NCBI RefSeq assembly: GCF_035920445.1
Contig: NZ_CP109162.1
Span: 3,348,001-3,412,000 of the forward strand
Reading direction: 5' to 3'
Length of the DNA stretch: 64,000 nucleotides
Origin: Nocardia sp. NBC_01730
Lineage (GTDB): Bacteria; Actinomycetota; Actinomycetes; Mycobacteriales; Mycobacteriaceae
Positions within the stretch are counted from its first letter, which is position 1. The number at the start of each line of letters is the position of its first letter. Made by a program: the position numbers and the translations under genes. Shown here piece by piece: positions 45,970 through 55,353 of this stretch. Under the pieces are notes generated by a model. It was given only the letters and a program-made list of their open reading frames with translations. It ran no database searches and had not been told where the DNA came from.

Positions 45970-47265
45970 TCAGGACAGTTGCGGAGCGCGACGGATGACA
46001 GCCGACAGCACCGCGGCGGCACCACAGAGCGCGCCCGCGAGGTACCAGGCCAGGTTGTAGGTGCCTTGCATGTCACGGATGACGCCCGCGCCGGTGGCCG
46101 CCACGGCCGAGCCGATCTGATGGGAGGCGAAGACCCAGCCGAACGCGACGGGGCCATCGTTGCCGAACAGTTCCCGGCACAGCGTGACCGTCGGTGGCAC
46201 CGTGGCGACCCAGTCCAAGCCGAAGAAGATGATGAACACCCACAGGCTCGGCTGCGTGTCCGGACCGAGCAGCGCGGGCAGGATCAGCAGCGACAAGCCG
46301 CGCAGCGTGTAGTAGCCGATCAGCAGGTAGCGCGGGTCGACACGGTCGGTCAGCCAGCCCGAAGCGATGGTTCCCGCGACGTCGAAGATACCGACGACCG
46401 CGAGCAGGCTCGCCGCGGTGGTCGGCGGCATGCCGTGGTCGTGCGCCGCGCTGACGAAATGGGTGCCGACCAGGCCGTTGGTCGACGCGCCGCAGACCGC
46501 GAATCCCCCCGCAAGCAGCCAGAATCCGGGCCTGCGCGCGATCCTGCCGAGCACGGTCAGCGCGCGGGACGCGCCACCGGCCGCTCGCACACGCACTCCG
46601 ACCGAGCTGCCCGGCTCGGCGCCGTAAGCGGTCGCGCCGACATCGCTCGGGTAGTCCCGGATGAACAGCAGCACCAGCGGCGCCACGGCCAGCGCGGCAC
46701 CCGCCACGATCAGCGATGGCAACCGCCAGCCGTGCGCGTGCGCCAGCGCCGATACCAGCGGCAGGAAGATCAGCTGCCCGGTCGCGCCCGCCGCGGTGAG
46801 CACGCCGGTGACCAGACCGCGCTGCCGCACGAACCAGCGGCCGGTGATGGTCGCGACGAACGGCATCGACATCGACCCGACCCCGACGCCGACCAGCAGG
46901 CCCCAGGTCAGGATCAGCTGCCAGGGCTGGGACATGAACACTGTCAGCCCGCTGCCCACGGCGACCAGCACCAGCGCGCAAGTCACCACTCTGCGGATGC
47001 CGAACCGGTCCATCAGCGCCGCCGCGAATGGCGAGATCAGACCGTACAGCAGGAGATTCAGCGAGACGGCCGCGCCGATGGTGCCGTGCGACCAGCCGAA
47101 CTCCTCGTGCAGCGGGTCCATGAGCACGCTCGGCACCGACCGAAAGGCGGCGGCGCCGAGTAGCGCGACAAAACCGACCGATGCGACCAGCCATGCGGGG
47201 TGCAGGCGCGGCCGGCGCGCGGTGTCGACGGGAACCGGGGTCAGCGGCGTCTGCAGTTCGGTCAC
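45970..47265 (-). CDS. MFS transporter
   Basis: A 431-residue transporter with 12 predicted helices. It resembles the oxalate/formate- and monocarboxylate-type MFS group: GWSHGTIGAAVSLNLLLYGL in helix 2, DRFGIRRV in the loop 2-3 motif, and GWLTDRVDPRYLLIGYY in the equivalent loop of the second half. The Arg-rich central loop is at about 205-220. GTG 47265 (VTELQTPL) is favoured; ATG 47316 would add 17 residues. It is divergent from the VOC gene with 150 bp between. Substrate unknown. Confidence 0.85.
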   Translation of the reverse strand: MTELQTPLTPVPVDTARRPRLHPAWLVASVGFVALLGAAAFRSVPSVLMDPLHEEFGWSHGTIGAAVSLNLLLYGLISPFAAALMDRFGIRRVVTCALVLVAVGSGLTVFMSQPWQLILTWGLLVGVGVGSMSMPFVATITGRWFVRQRGLVTGVLTAAGATGQLIFLPLVSALAHAHGWRLPSLIVAGAALAVAPLVLLFIRDYPSDVGATAYGAEPGSSVGVRVRAAGGASRALTVLGRIARRPGFWLLAGGFAVCGASTNGLVGTHFVSAAHDHGMPPTTAASLLAVVGIFDVAGTIASGWLTDRVDPRYLLIGYYTLRGLSLLILPALLGPDTQPSLWVFIIFFGLDWVATVPPTVTLCRELFGNDGPVAFGWVFASHQIGSAVAATGAGVIRDMQGTYNLAWYLAGALCGAAAVLSAVIRRAPQLS

Positions 47266-47415
47266 CCGCTGAGCGTGCCGGAAGTTCGCCTCCGCAGCGA
47301 GTGGCCAGAACGCCATGAAACACCAAATTCGTGCCAACGCGGCACACCGCAGCTCTTCTCGAGAACACAGGGAGGTGTACCTAGGGTGTGGCGGGGCAAC
47401 AAGACAGGAGTGAAC

Positions 47416-48156
47416 ATGATTCGGTGGATCTGGGCTTTCCTGGACCGCCCGGCACAGCGCTTCGACAACTGCGCGAAGTTCTGGTCCACGGTCACCGACA
47501 CCCAGCTCTCCCCTCGCCGTGGCGAGAACGACGAGTTCCTCACCCTCCTGCCCGATCCCGCGTTGTTCGCCGCGGCGGGCATCAAGATGCAGGCGGTGAC
47601 CGGCCTCGGCGGCGTGCACCTCGACCTGGACGTCGACGACATCGCGTCCGCCGCCCGCGGCGCACTCGAGCTGGGCGCCGAGCTGGTCGCGAACCACCCG
47701 GACTACGCCGTGCTGCGCTCCCCCGGCGGCCAGACGTTCTGCTTCACCCCCAGCGGCCGCGTCAAGGGCAGGCCCGCCCCCGCCGTGCACGCGCCCGACG
47801 GCACGCTCTCGCGCCTGGACCAGGTGTGCTTGGACATCGGACCCGCCGACTACGACGCCGAGACCCGGTTCTGGAAGTCATTGACAGGCTGGGAGTTCCG
47901 TGAGGGCGGACTTCCGGACTTCGCCCGGCTGCGCCCCGCGCAGCAGCTGCCGGTGCAGCTGCTGCTCCAGCGCCTCGGCGAGGACCGCCCGACCAGCGCA
48001 CACGTCGACCTGTCCGCCGGTGACATCGACGCCACCGCTGCCTGGCATGAGTCGCTCGGCGCGACCGTGGTGCACCGCCACGAACACCGGATCGTGTTGA
48101 CCGATCCAGGCGACGCACCGTACTGCGTCACCGCCCGCGACCCGAACGGTGTCTGA
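47416..48156 (+). CDS. VOC-family protein with two glyoxalase-like domains
   Basis: A 246-residue protein with a tandem pair of VOC domains, at about 1-115 and 130-244. The first begins RWIWAFLDRPAQRFDNCAKF and contains GGVHLDLDVDDI; the second begins RLDQVCLDIGPADYDAETRF and has TSAHVDLSAGDIDATAAW. His residues in both halves could bind metal, but the glyoxalase I glutamates are not obvious, so enzymatic activity is open. ATG 47416 follows CAGGAG. It is on its own, divergent from the MFS transporter. Confidence 0.83.
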   Translation: MIRWIWAFLDRPAQRFDNCAKFWSTVTDTQLSPRRGENDEFLTLLPDPALFAAAGIKMQAVTGLGGVHLDLDVDDIASAARGALELGAELVANHPDYAVLRSPGGQTFCFTPSGRVKGRPAPAVHAPDGTLSRLDQVCLDIGPADYDAETRFWKSLTGWEFREGGLPDFARLRPAQQLPVQLLLQRLGEDRPTSAHVDLSAGDIDATAAWHESLGATVVHRHEHRIVLTDPGDAPYCVTARDPNGV

Positions 48157-48303
48157 AACCCGCTCACGAATCACGTACCGGCACGGCACTGGTCGCGCCT
48201 GGAACACGCGGCACCCAGACCCTCGGGCAGCGCCTGGCGTGCCGGGCGGTGACCGGGCACACGCCTGGTCGGTGCTGGATGGTTGCGCTGGCAGAGTACT
48301 GAT

Positions 48304-49824
48304 GTGCCTACGAACCGATCGACCACCACCGGATCGCTGCTCACCGCGCTCTGCCCAGACCTGCGCACCGCCCTGACCAGGGTCGGTTACGACGCCGATA
48401 CCCTGCTCGAGGTGCTCGGCGCGGACGCGCACGCGGCACTGGGTCGCTCGGAGCCGGTTCCGGTGCGCCGCGCGGCACGCTATGCCGGCGAACTGGGCGC
48501 CCTCATCCGTCTGCTGCTGCTCGGCGATGCCCTGCCTGAACGGGAGGTGGCCGCCGCGCTGGCGCCGGTGGACATCGGCCGAGCGGTCGCCGCGGGCCTG
48601 CTCGTCCGCGACGGCGACGTCGTCCGGGCGGCGCTGGATCTGCGCCCGCTGGACGCAGGCGCGGGCACCCGGTGGATTCTGTCCGACCTCGACGGCTCGA
48701 TGCGCAGGCGCGCCCTGACCGAGGACCACGTGCTCGGCGTCGGCCATGCCTCCCTCTCGCTGCTGCGCGCCACGCCGACGCGCCCGGTCGGCACGGTGCT
48801 CGACCTCGGCACCGGCTGCGGAGTGCAGGCCGTGCACGCCGCCTCCTACGCCCAGCGGGTCACCGCCACCGACGTCAGCGACCGCGCACTGTGGCTGGCC
48901 GAAGCCACCGCGGTCCTCAACAAGCTCGACATCGAACTGGTCGAAGGCTCCTGGTTCGAACCGGTCCGGGGCAGACGCTTCGACCAAGTGGTGGCCAATC
49001 CGCCGTTCGTGGTCGGTCCCGCCCGCATCGAGCACACCTATCGCGATTCCGGCCTCGCCCTCGACGGAGCAAGCGAATTGGTGATCGCGCAGGCCGCCGA
49101 CCTGCTCGCGCCAGGAGGCACCGCCGCGATGCTGGCGGCATGGGTACACGTCGACGGCGACGACTGGCGCGAGCGGGTGTCGTCCTGGCTGCCCGCGCAC
49201 GGCGTCGACGCCTGGGTGGTGCAGCGCGACGTCGCGGACCCCGCTCTCTACGTCGGCACCTGGCTGCGCGACGCGGGCCTCGACCCGCGCGACCCGTCCG
49301 CGCAGGCCCGCGCCGAGGAATGGCTGAACGCGTTCGCCGCGGCGAACGTCGAGGGCATCGGCTTCGGTTTCGTCTACCTGCGCGCCATCGACGGACCGAC
49401 CGAACTGCTCGCCGAGGACCTCACGCACGGCTTCGACGACCCGCTCGGCGACGAAGCCGTCCGCTACTTCGAGCGCTCGGCCTGGCTGCGCGCCGTCGCC
49501 GGCGACGAAAGCCTCGCCTGGTCCGCACGTTTCGTGGTCGACCCGACGACTGCGCTGGAGCGCGTCTACCTGCCCGGCCCCGACGGCTGGGCGCCCGAGG
49601 TGGCGCGGGTGCACCGCGGCGACGGCCCGCGCTGGCAACACGAGGTAGACGAGGCCACTGTCTCCTTGCTGGCGGGAATGCGCCCGGACGGCCTCCCGTT
49701 GTACGAGCTGATCGAGCTACTGGCGCTCGCCGACGGATCCGATCAGGTGAGCGCCGAGTTCGCGGCCGATGCGCTGTCCGTGGTAGCCGGATTGGTACGT
49801 CACGGATTGATAGCGCCCGTGTAA
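48304..49824 (+). CDS. Class I SAM-dependent methyltransferase with N5-glutamine-type NPPF motif
   Basis: A 506-residue protein. An all-helical N-terminal domain of about 135 residues precedes the methyltransferase core: motif I VLDLGTGCGVQAVHAASYA and motif IV VVANPPFVVGP. The NPPF signature is used by amide- and amino-group methylases such as HemK/PrmC and by RsmC-type rRNA enzymes. A C-terminal domain of about 190 residues ends in winged-helix-like sequence. GTG 48304 begins VPTNRSTTTGSLL. It lies 197 bp upstream of sigB on the same strand. Substrate not known; RNA is likely. Confidence 0.82.
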   Translation: MPTNRSTTTGSLLTALCPDLRTALTRVGYDADTLLEVLGADAHAALGRSEPVPVRRAARYAGELGALIRLLLLGDALPEREVAAALAPVDIGRAVAAGLLVRDGDVVRAALDLRPLDAGAGTRWILSDLDGSMRRRALTEDHVLGVGHASLSLLRATPTRPVGTVLDLGTGCGVQAVHAASYAQRVTATDVSDRALWLAEATAVLNKLDIELVEGSWFEPVRGRRFDQVVANPPFVVGPARIEHTYRDSGLALDGASELVIAQAADLLAPGGTAAMLAAWVHVDGDDWRERVSSWLPAHGVDAWVVQRDVADPALYVGTWLRDAGLDPRDPSAQARAEEWLNAFAAANVEGIGFGFVYLRAIDGPTELLAEDLTHGFDDPLGDEAVRYFERSAWLRAVAGDESLAWSARFVVDPTTALERVYLPGPDGWAPEVARVHRGDGPRWQHEVDEATVSLLAGMRPDGLPLYELIELLALADGSDQVSAEFAADALSVVAGLVRHGLIAPV

Positions 49825-49890
49825 CCACACGGCTATCACTATGCGGCGATCGGTGCAGGTCCTGCGCAGGGATCGTCCCCGCACCGGGTG

Positions 49891-49909
49891 CTTCTCAGGA
49901 ACTTCTCAG
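49891..49909 (+). promoter_or_regulatory. MprA-box-like direct repeat upstream of sigB
   Basis: CTTCTCAG-GAA-CTTCTCAG: two identical 8-bp units with a 3-bp spacer, 19 bp in all. In M. tuberculosis the stress regulator MprA binds a 19-bp site built of two 8-bp direct repeats and directly controls sigB. The site is about 52 bp upstream of the -35 element. Confidence 0.55.
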
Positions 49910-49960
49910 AAGAGAGTGACAAAAACCGCAGTTCAGAGCGGTTTATGAAAGCAGTAGCGG

Positions 49961-49988
49961 GGAACTTTCTCTTTGTCGGGTCCGTTGA
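49961..49988 (+). promoter_or_regulatory. ECF-type (SigE/SigH-like) promoter of sigB
   Basis: GGAACTTT at 49961-49968 and CGTTGA at 49983-49988, with 17 nt between GGAAC and CGTT, match the GGAAC-N17-CGTT pattern of SigE/SigH promoters. Mycobacterial sigB is known to be driven from such a promoter. The 5' leader would be about 27 nt, including AGGAGG at 50010-50015. Confidence 0.75.
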
Positions 49989-50021
49989 TCGGAGTGAGAC
50001 ACCACCGACAGGAGGCAAGTC

Positions 50022-50990
50022 ATGACAAGCCCCGCCACCACTCGAGTGCGCGCCAGCGATTTGGACCTCGACGCCCAGAGCCCTGCCGCCGACCTGGTAC
50101 GCGTGTACCTGAACGGGATCGGCCGCACCGCGCTGCTCACGGCTGCCGACGAGGTCGAGCTGGCCAAGCGCATCGAGGCGGGCCTGTACGCGCAGCATCT
50201 CTTGGAGACCGGCAGACGGCTGTCGGCCACCCGCAAGCGCGATCTAGCCCTCGTCGTGCGTGAAGGCCAGACTGCCCGCTCGCATCTGCTGGAAGCCAAC
50301 CTTCGCCTCGTTGTCTCGCTGGCCAAGCGCTACACCGGCCGAGGTATGCCGCTGCTCGACCTCATCCAGGAGGGCAACCTCGGCCTGATTCGCGCCATGG
50401 AGAAGTTCGACTACGCCAAGGGCTTCAAGTTCTCCACCTACGCCACCTGGTGGATCCGTCAGGCCATCACCCGCGGTATGGCCGACCAGAGCCGCACCAT
50501 CCGCCTGCCCGTCCACCTGGTCGAGCAGGTGAACAAACTGGCACGGATCAAGCGGGAGCTGCACCAGCAGCTGGGACGCGAGGCCACCGACCATGAACTG
50601 GCCAGCGAGTCCGGCATCCCGGTCGACAAGATCTCCGACCTGCTCGACCACAGCCGCGACCCGGTGAGCCTGGACATGCCGGTCGGCAACGACGAAGAGG
50701 CCCCCCTCGGCGATTTCATCGAGGACTCCGAGGCCACTTCGGCCGAGTCCGCGGTCATCGCGGGTTTGCTGCACCACGACGTGCGCAGTGTCCTCGCTAC
50801 CTTGGACGAGCGGGAACAGCAGGTCATCCGGCTGCGATTCGGCTTGGACGACGGCCAGCCGCGCACCCTGGATCAGATCGGCAAGCTCTTCGGCCTCTCC
50901 CGCGAACGGGTGCGCCAGATCGAGCGTGAAGTCATGTCGAAGCTGCGCAAAGGCGAGCGGGCCGACCGGCTCCGCGCCTACGCCAGCTGA
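50022..50990 (+). CDS. sigB: Group 2 stress-response RNA polymerase sigma factor
   Basis: A 322-residue SigB (Mtb Rv2710). It lacks the long Lys/Ala-rich and acidic N terminus of SigA but shares regions 1.2 to 4: [60 protein letters not shown] and [23 protein letters not shown] 50022 follows AGGAGG. It directs transcription under envelope, oxidative and heat stress. An ECF-type promoter and an MprA-like box lie upstream. In mycobacteria and corynebacteria ideR/dtxR follows; here the acuC operon on the other strand lies between. Confidence 0.95.
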   Translation: MTSPATTRVRASDLDLDAQSPAADLVRVYLNGIGRTALLTAADEVELAKRIEAGLYAQHLLETGRRLSATRKRDLALVVREGQTARSHLLEANLRLVVSLAKRYTGRGMPLLDLIQEGNLGLIRAMEKFDYAKGFKFSTYATWWIRQAITRGMADQSRTIRLPVHLVEQVNKLARIKRELHQQLGREATDHELASESGIPVDKISDLLDHSRDPVSLDMPVGNDEEAPLGDFIEDSEATSAESAVIAGLLHHDVRSVLATLDEREQQVIRLRFGLDDGQPRTLDQIGKLFGLSRERVRQIEREVMSKLRKGERADRLRAYAS

Positions 50991-51206
50991 TCAATCTCCA
51001 CTACCGGCTACTCCGAGACCTGCCGGAGTCCGGCTCGGTGACCTGCCCGCAGGGGTCCCCTTTTCCGCGCCGACCGGTCACAGCGCTTTCCCGGCCTTCC
51101 GGGGTCTAGCGCGAGCCGGTCGGCGATGTTCGCCCTACCCTGCCGAGCCGACGGCGCATCCGCGCCACGCCCCGGCCGGTGCTCCACAACACCGGCTACG
51201 CGGACC

Positions 51207-53882
51207 TCAGCCCAGCCTGCGCGGACCGGTGTCGAAGCGGCTCGGTTCCGGGCCGATGCGCCCGCGTGCGTAGAGGATCTCGGCCGAAGTCGGCGACGCC
51301 AGCACCGGGTCGAAGGAGAGCTCCCGCATTTCCGGCAGGTCGTCGAAGAGGGCCGAGATGCGCTGGGCCAGTGCGGCGAGCGCGGCCTTGTCGACACGCG
51401 GACTCGCCGGTGTGCCGGACAGCAGCGGGGCGGCGCGCGGCGCGTCGATCAGAGCCGTGGCCTCGTCGGCGGTCAGTGGAAGCGCCCGGTAGGCACGGTC
51501 GCCGAGGAGTTCGATGATCAGACCGGACAGGCCGAACTCGATCACCGAGCCGAAGGACGGGTCGTCCTGCACGCGCAGGGTGCAACCGACGCCCTTGGTG
51601 GCCATCTTCTGGATGTGCAGCACGGGGTCGCCGCACAACTCGGCCAGATCGGCATACCCCTGCCGAACCGCTTCCGGACGCCACAGGTCGAGCCGGACGC
51701 CGGTGAGATCCGGCCTGCGCCGCCACAATTCGCCGGTCGCCTTCGCCGCCACCGGGTAGCCGAGTTCCTCTGCCGCCGCGACCGCCTCATCGGCGTTGCG
51801 CACCTCGCGAAACCCCACAACCGAGATGCCGTAGCAGGCAAGCAGTTCCACGACTTCCAGATCGGTGAGCCAGCGACCGCCCGATCCGGCCATCCACCCC
51901 GCCACCAGCTTGCGGGCACGGTCGGTGTCGATTCCTTGCGGCCGCACCACCGGAGAAATGGGCCTGGTTCGCCATTCCGCGTAACGACGGACCCGGGCCA
52001 GTGCCCGCGCGGCGCGTTCCGGGTCGGGATAAGACGGTATCGAGCCCCGCACCGCGATGGCGCCCGCGCCGCGCACCGCCAGTAGGTTCGGAATCCCTTG
52101 CTCGGCAACAAACGTGGTGAGAAGTGGTTTCGCGGCTTCGGGCACGGCGGCCGCCGCGGCGCGGATGGCGTCGGCGAACCCGCCGGTCGGCAATGGCACC
52201 GGAGGCGCGAACACGACGATCACGGCATCGATCTCGTCCGAACGCAGGGCGGTCACCATGGCGTCGAAATAGACGCCGGGCGTCGCCTGCGGTCCCAAGT
52301 TCACCGGATCGCCGACCTCGAGGCCCTCACCCTGGGCCGCGTCGACGGCCAGCCAGTTCAACGCCGCGCTGTTGCCAACCACCCCGAGCCGCGAACCGCG
52401 GGGCAGCGGTTGGTAGCCGAGCAGGGCGGCACAATCGAAGAGTTCGGAGATCGAGTCGACCTGGACGATGCCCGCCTGCGCGAACAGGTCTCGCACGATG
52501 GACCGGTCCATGTCCCCGGCCGCCTGGGTGCGGGCGGCCAAGCGGCCGCTGCTCACCGCGACAATCGGTTTGGTCCGGGCCACCCGGCGCGCGATCCGGG
52601 AGAACTTGCGCGGATTGCCGAAGCTCTCCAGGTACAGCAGCACCACATCGGTGTCCGGATCGCTGTCCCAGTACTGCAGCAAGTCATTGCCGGAGACGTC
52701 GGCGCGGTTGCCGGCCGACACGAACGTCGACAGACCCAGGTTGCGCGCGGCGGCCTCACCGAGGATGGCCGCCCCCAATGGACCGGATTGACAGAAGAAT
52801 CCGATCCGTCCGCGTGCGGGCAGTACCGGAGCCAGGGTCGCGTTCATGGCCACCGCCGGGTCGGTGTTCGCGATACCCAGCGCGCTCGGTCCGACCACGC
52901 GCATGCCGTGGCCGCGGGCGGCGGCGACCAGCTCGCGTTCGGCCGCAACACCACCTCGGCCGGTCTCACCGAAGCCCTCGGTCAGCACAACGAGTCCTTT
53001 GACGCCCTTGGCCATACAGTCGTCGAGCACCGATCCGATCGCTGTGGGTGGCACCGCGACCACAGCGAGATCGACCTCGTCCGGTATCTCACGAACCGTC
53101 GCGTAGGCGCGCACCCCGCGCACCGACTTGCGATGGGGGTTCACCGGGAACACAGGTCCCTGGAACACGCCCGACAGCAGGTTCGCCAGCACCGCCCCGC
53201 CGACCCGGCCCGGCGCCGGAGTGGCGCCGATGACCGCGACCGACTGCGGGGCAAGCAGATTGCCGACGCTGCGCGCCTCCGAGGCCCGTTCGCGGGAATC
53301 CCGCACGGACAGGAGCGCTTCAGTGGGGTCTATGGCGAACTCCAGGTGCAACACCGACCCGTCCCTGCTGCGTTCGACCTGGTAGCCCGCCTCGCGGAAC
53401 ACTGTCACCATCACGGTGTTCTCGGCGAGCACCTCGGCGACGAAGGTCTCGATCTTGTTCTCGGCGGCGGCGCCCGCCAAGTGCTCCAGCAGGATCGAGC
53501 CGAGCCCGCGCCCCTGATGCCCGTCGGCCACGACGAACGCGACCTCCGCGGCCCGCGGCCCACCCCGGTCCAGCAGCTCGTAGCGGCCCACCGCCACAAT
53601 CGCCTCGCCCAGTTCCAGCACCAGCCCGACCCGGTCGTGATAGTCGACATGTGTGGTCCGGTACAGGTCCTTGGGCGAGATCCGCGGGTACGGGCCGAAG
53701 TACCGCAGATACCGGGTGCGGTCGGACAGCGCACCGTGGAACTCCTGCAGCCGGTCGCCATCGTCGGGCGTGATCGGGCGCAGTCGCACGACGCCGCCGT
53801 CGGAGGCCAGCACGTCGGCGAACCAGTGCTGCGGGGGAGGCGGCGTGGCGGGGGCGTCCGGCGTATCGAGCGAGTCAGTCAC
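51207..53882 (-). CDS. GNAT acetyltransferase fused to NDP-forming acyl-CoA synthetase-like domains
   Basis: An 891-residue multidomain protein. A GNAT domain at about 25-190 contains the acetyl-CoA loop VVADGHQGRGLGSILLEHL. It is followed by a CoA-binding Rossmann domain (VAVIGATPAPGRVGGAVLAN), succinyl-CoA ligase-like domains to about 640 and an ATP-grasp domain to the end. Known PatZ-type protein lysine acetyltransferases have the same parts with GNAT at the C terminus; here it is N-terminal. In the central region, SSGRLAARTQAAGDMDRSIV stands where active synthetases have the SHTGAL phospho-histidine loop, so no catalytic His is seen. It probably acetylates proteins, perhaps acyl-CoA synthetases. 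GTG 53882 overlaps the acuC end by 8 nt. Confidence 0.85.
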   Translation of the reverse strand: MTDSLDTPDAPATPPPPQHWFADVLASDGGVVRLRPITPDDGDRLQEFHGALSDRTRYLRYFGPYPRISPKDLYRTTHVDYHDRVGLVLELGEAIVAVGRYELLDRGGPRAAEVAFVVADGHQGRGLGSILLEHLAGAAAENKIETFVAEVLAENTVMVTVFREAGYQVERSRDGSVLHLEFAIDPTEALLSVRDSRERASEARSVGNLLAPQSVAVIGATPAPGRVGGAVLANLLSGVFQGPVFPVNPHRKSVRGVRAYATVREIPDEVDLAVVAVPPTAIGSVLDDCMAKGVKGLVVLTEGFGETGRGGVAAERELVAAARGHGMRVVGPSALGIANTDPAVAMNATLAPVLPARGRIGFFCQSGPLGAAILGEAAARNLGLSTFVSAGNRADVSGNDLLQYWDSDPDTDVVLLYLESFGNPRKFSRIARRVARTKPIVAVSSGRLAARTQAAGDMDRSIVRDLFAQAGIVQVDSISELFDCAALLGYQPLPRGSRLGVVGNSAALNWLAVDAAQGEGLEVGDPVNLGPQATPGVYFDAMVTALRSDEIDAVIVVFAPPVPLPTGGFADAIRAAAAAVPEAAKPLLTTFVAEQGIPNLLAVRGAGAIAVRGSIPSYPDPERAARALARVRRYAEWRTRPISPVVRPQGIDTDRARKLVAGWMAGSGGRWLTDLEVVELLACYGISVVGFREVRNADEAVAAAEELGYPVAAKATGELWRRRPDLTGVRLDLWRPEAVRQGYADLAELCGDPVLHIQKMATKGVGCTLRVQDDPSFGSVIEFGLSGLIIELLGDRAYRALPLTADEATALIDAPRAAPLLSGTPASPRVDKAALAALAQRISALFDDLPEMRELSFDPVLASPTSAEILYARGRIGPEPSRFDTGPRRLG

Positions 53883-55146
53883 GGGGATCCTCCGGATCGA
53901 GACCTAGCAACCCGAAAGTCGCTCGGCGGGTGGCCAGTACGGCCATGTCGACAGCACGTTGGGCGCGGTCGAACTGTGCGTCCCCCGTCTCCGCCGTGCC
54001 GCCGGGTCCATCCCACGGGCGGTAGGCGACGTCTCCGCCGTCTCCCATGGTGCGCGGCGGATCCGCCCGGGGCGCTTCGGCGCGGATCCGATCGATCCAG
54101 CCCGGCGGTATCGGCGTCGTGGGGGCGATGGAGCGGCCCAACGCGGTGGCCAGTAGGTGCGTCCAGGCCCGTGGCACCACCCGGACCAGGCCGTATCCAC
54201 CGCCGCCGACGGCGAGCCAGCGCCCTTCGGCATGCCGGTCGGCCAGTTCGCGCATGGCGCGGAAGGCAGCGCGCTGGCCGTCGACGGTGAGCGCCAGATC
54301 GGCGAGGGGGTCCTCTCGATGGGTGTCCACGCCGCACTGACTGACCACGATCTGCGGCCGGAACGCCTCGACCGCGCCGGGCACCACGGCGTGAAACCCG
54401 CGCAGCCACTGCGCATCCCTGGTGCCTGGCAGCAGCGGCAGGTTGATGGAGGTGCCTTCCGCCGCGCCCGCGCCGATCTCCTCAGGCCACCCGGTGTTGG
54501 GCCACAAGGTCGCTGGGTGCTGGTGCAATGAGATGGTCAGCACCCTGGGGTCGCCGTAGAAGACCCGCTGCACGCCGTCGCCGTGGTGTACGTCGACATC
54601 GATGTAGGCGATGCGGTCGAAACCATGGTCCAGCAGCCAGGAAATCGCCACCGCCGGGTCGTTGTACACGCAGAATCCACTGGCCGAATCGGGCATCGCG
54701 TGGTGCATGCCGCCGCCGATGCTCACCGCCCGCTCGGCGCGGCCCTCGGCGATCTCACGCGCCGCGGCCAGGGTGCCGCCGACAATCGTGGAGGCCGCCT
54801 GGTGCATGTGCGGAAACACCGGATTGTCCGGCGAGCCGAGACCGTACGGCGGCGCGACGGGCGAACCGACCGGGGGTACGGCGTGCTCGACCGCCTCGAT
54901 GTAGTCGGGTGTGTGGATGCGCAACAGGTCCGGGAGCCCGGCGGGGCTGGGCTCGAGCAGCTCGACACCGTCGAGCAATCCGAGACTTTCCGCCAGCGCC
55001 ATGGTGAACTTCAGACGCGCCGGTTTCATCGGATGCTCCGCGGTCCATGTGTAGTCGAGAAACCGATCGGTCCAGACGACGGTCCCGGCCCGTTCCGCAC
55101 CGGACGAGGTCGGCGCCGGAGGTTCGCTCCGCGGTGCAGTGGCCAT
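53875..55146 (-). CDS. acuC: Class I/II histone-deacetylase-like acetoin utilisation protein AcuC
   Basis: A 423-residue zinc deacetylase. HH at 148-149 in GGGMHHAMPDSASGF and the metal site DVDVHHGDGVQ at 183-193 (Asp185, His187) are intact, with a further Asp in VSQCGVDTHREDPL. AcuC-type enzymes remove acetyl groups from lysines of acetyl-CoA synthetase. The acetyltransferase gene overlaps its 3' end by 8 nt, so deacetylase and acetyltransferase are co-translated, making this a reversible acetylation cassette. ATG 55146 is the start; much of the long upstream open frame is an artefact of GC content. It is divergent from ideR. Confidence 0.88.
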   Translation of the reverse strand: MATAPRSEPPAPTSSGAERAGTVVWTDRFLDYTWTAEHPMKPARLKFTMALAESLGLLDGVELLEPSPAGLPDLLRIHTPDYIEAVEHAVPPVGSPVAPPYGLGSPDNPVFPHMHQAASTIVGGTLAAAREIAEGRAERAVSIGGGMHHAMPDSASGFCVYNDPAVAISWLLDHGFDRIAYIDVDVHHGDGVQRVFYGDPRVLTISLHQHPATLWPNTGWPEEIGAGAAEGTSINLPLLPGTRDAQWLRGFHAVVPGAVEAFRPQIVVSQCGVDTHREDPLADLALTVDGQRAAFRAMRELADRHAEGRWLAVGGGGYGLVRVVPRAWTHLLATALGRSIAPTTPIPPGWIDRIRAEAPRADPPRTMGDGGDVAYRPWDGPGGTAETGDAQFDRAQRAVDMAVLATRRATFGLLGLDPEDPRD

Positions 55147-55324
55147 ACTCGCAACGCTAGCGGGAAGCAAGCGGCCCCGCTGAGCGTTCCCATGCAGTAC
55201 AAATACAAGCAAGTGCGATCGCGGGTGCCCGCCGTGCGCCGGCCGCGTTTCCGCTGCGCCGGCTGCGACGTCGCACAGCGTTGAGCGACACGATCCGGTA
55301 CACGGCGGTGCCGTCGTGCGTGGG

Positions 55325-55330
55325 TAGAAT
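55325..55330 (+). promoter_or_regulatory. -10-like box upstream of ideR
   Basis: TAGAAT at 55325-55330, 24 bp before the ideR start, matches a SigA -10 element. No convincing -35 was found at normal spacing. GAAGGGG at 55340-55346 is the likely ribosome-binding site. Confidence 0.45.
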
Positions 55331-55353
55331 TCGTGCCGACGAAGGGGTAACAG

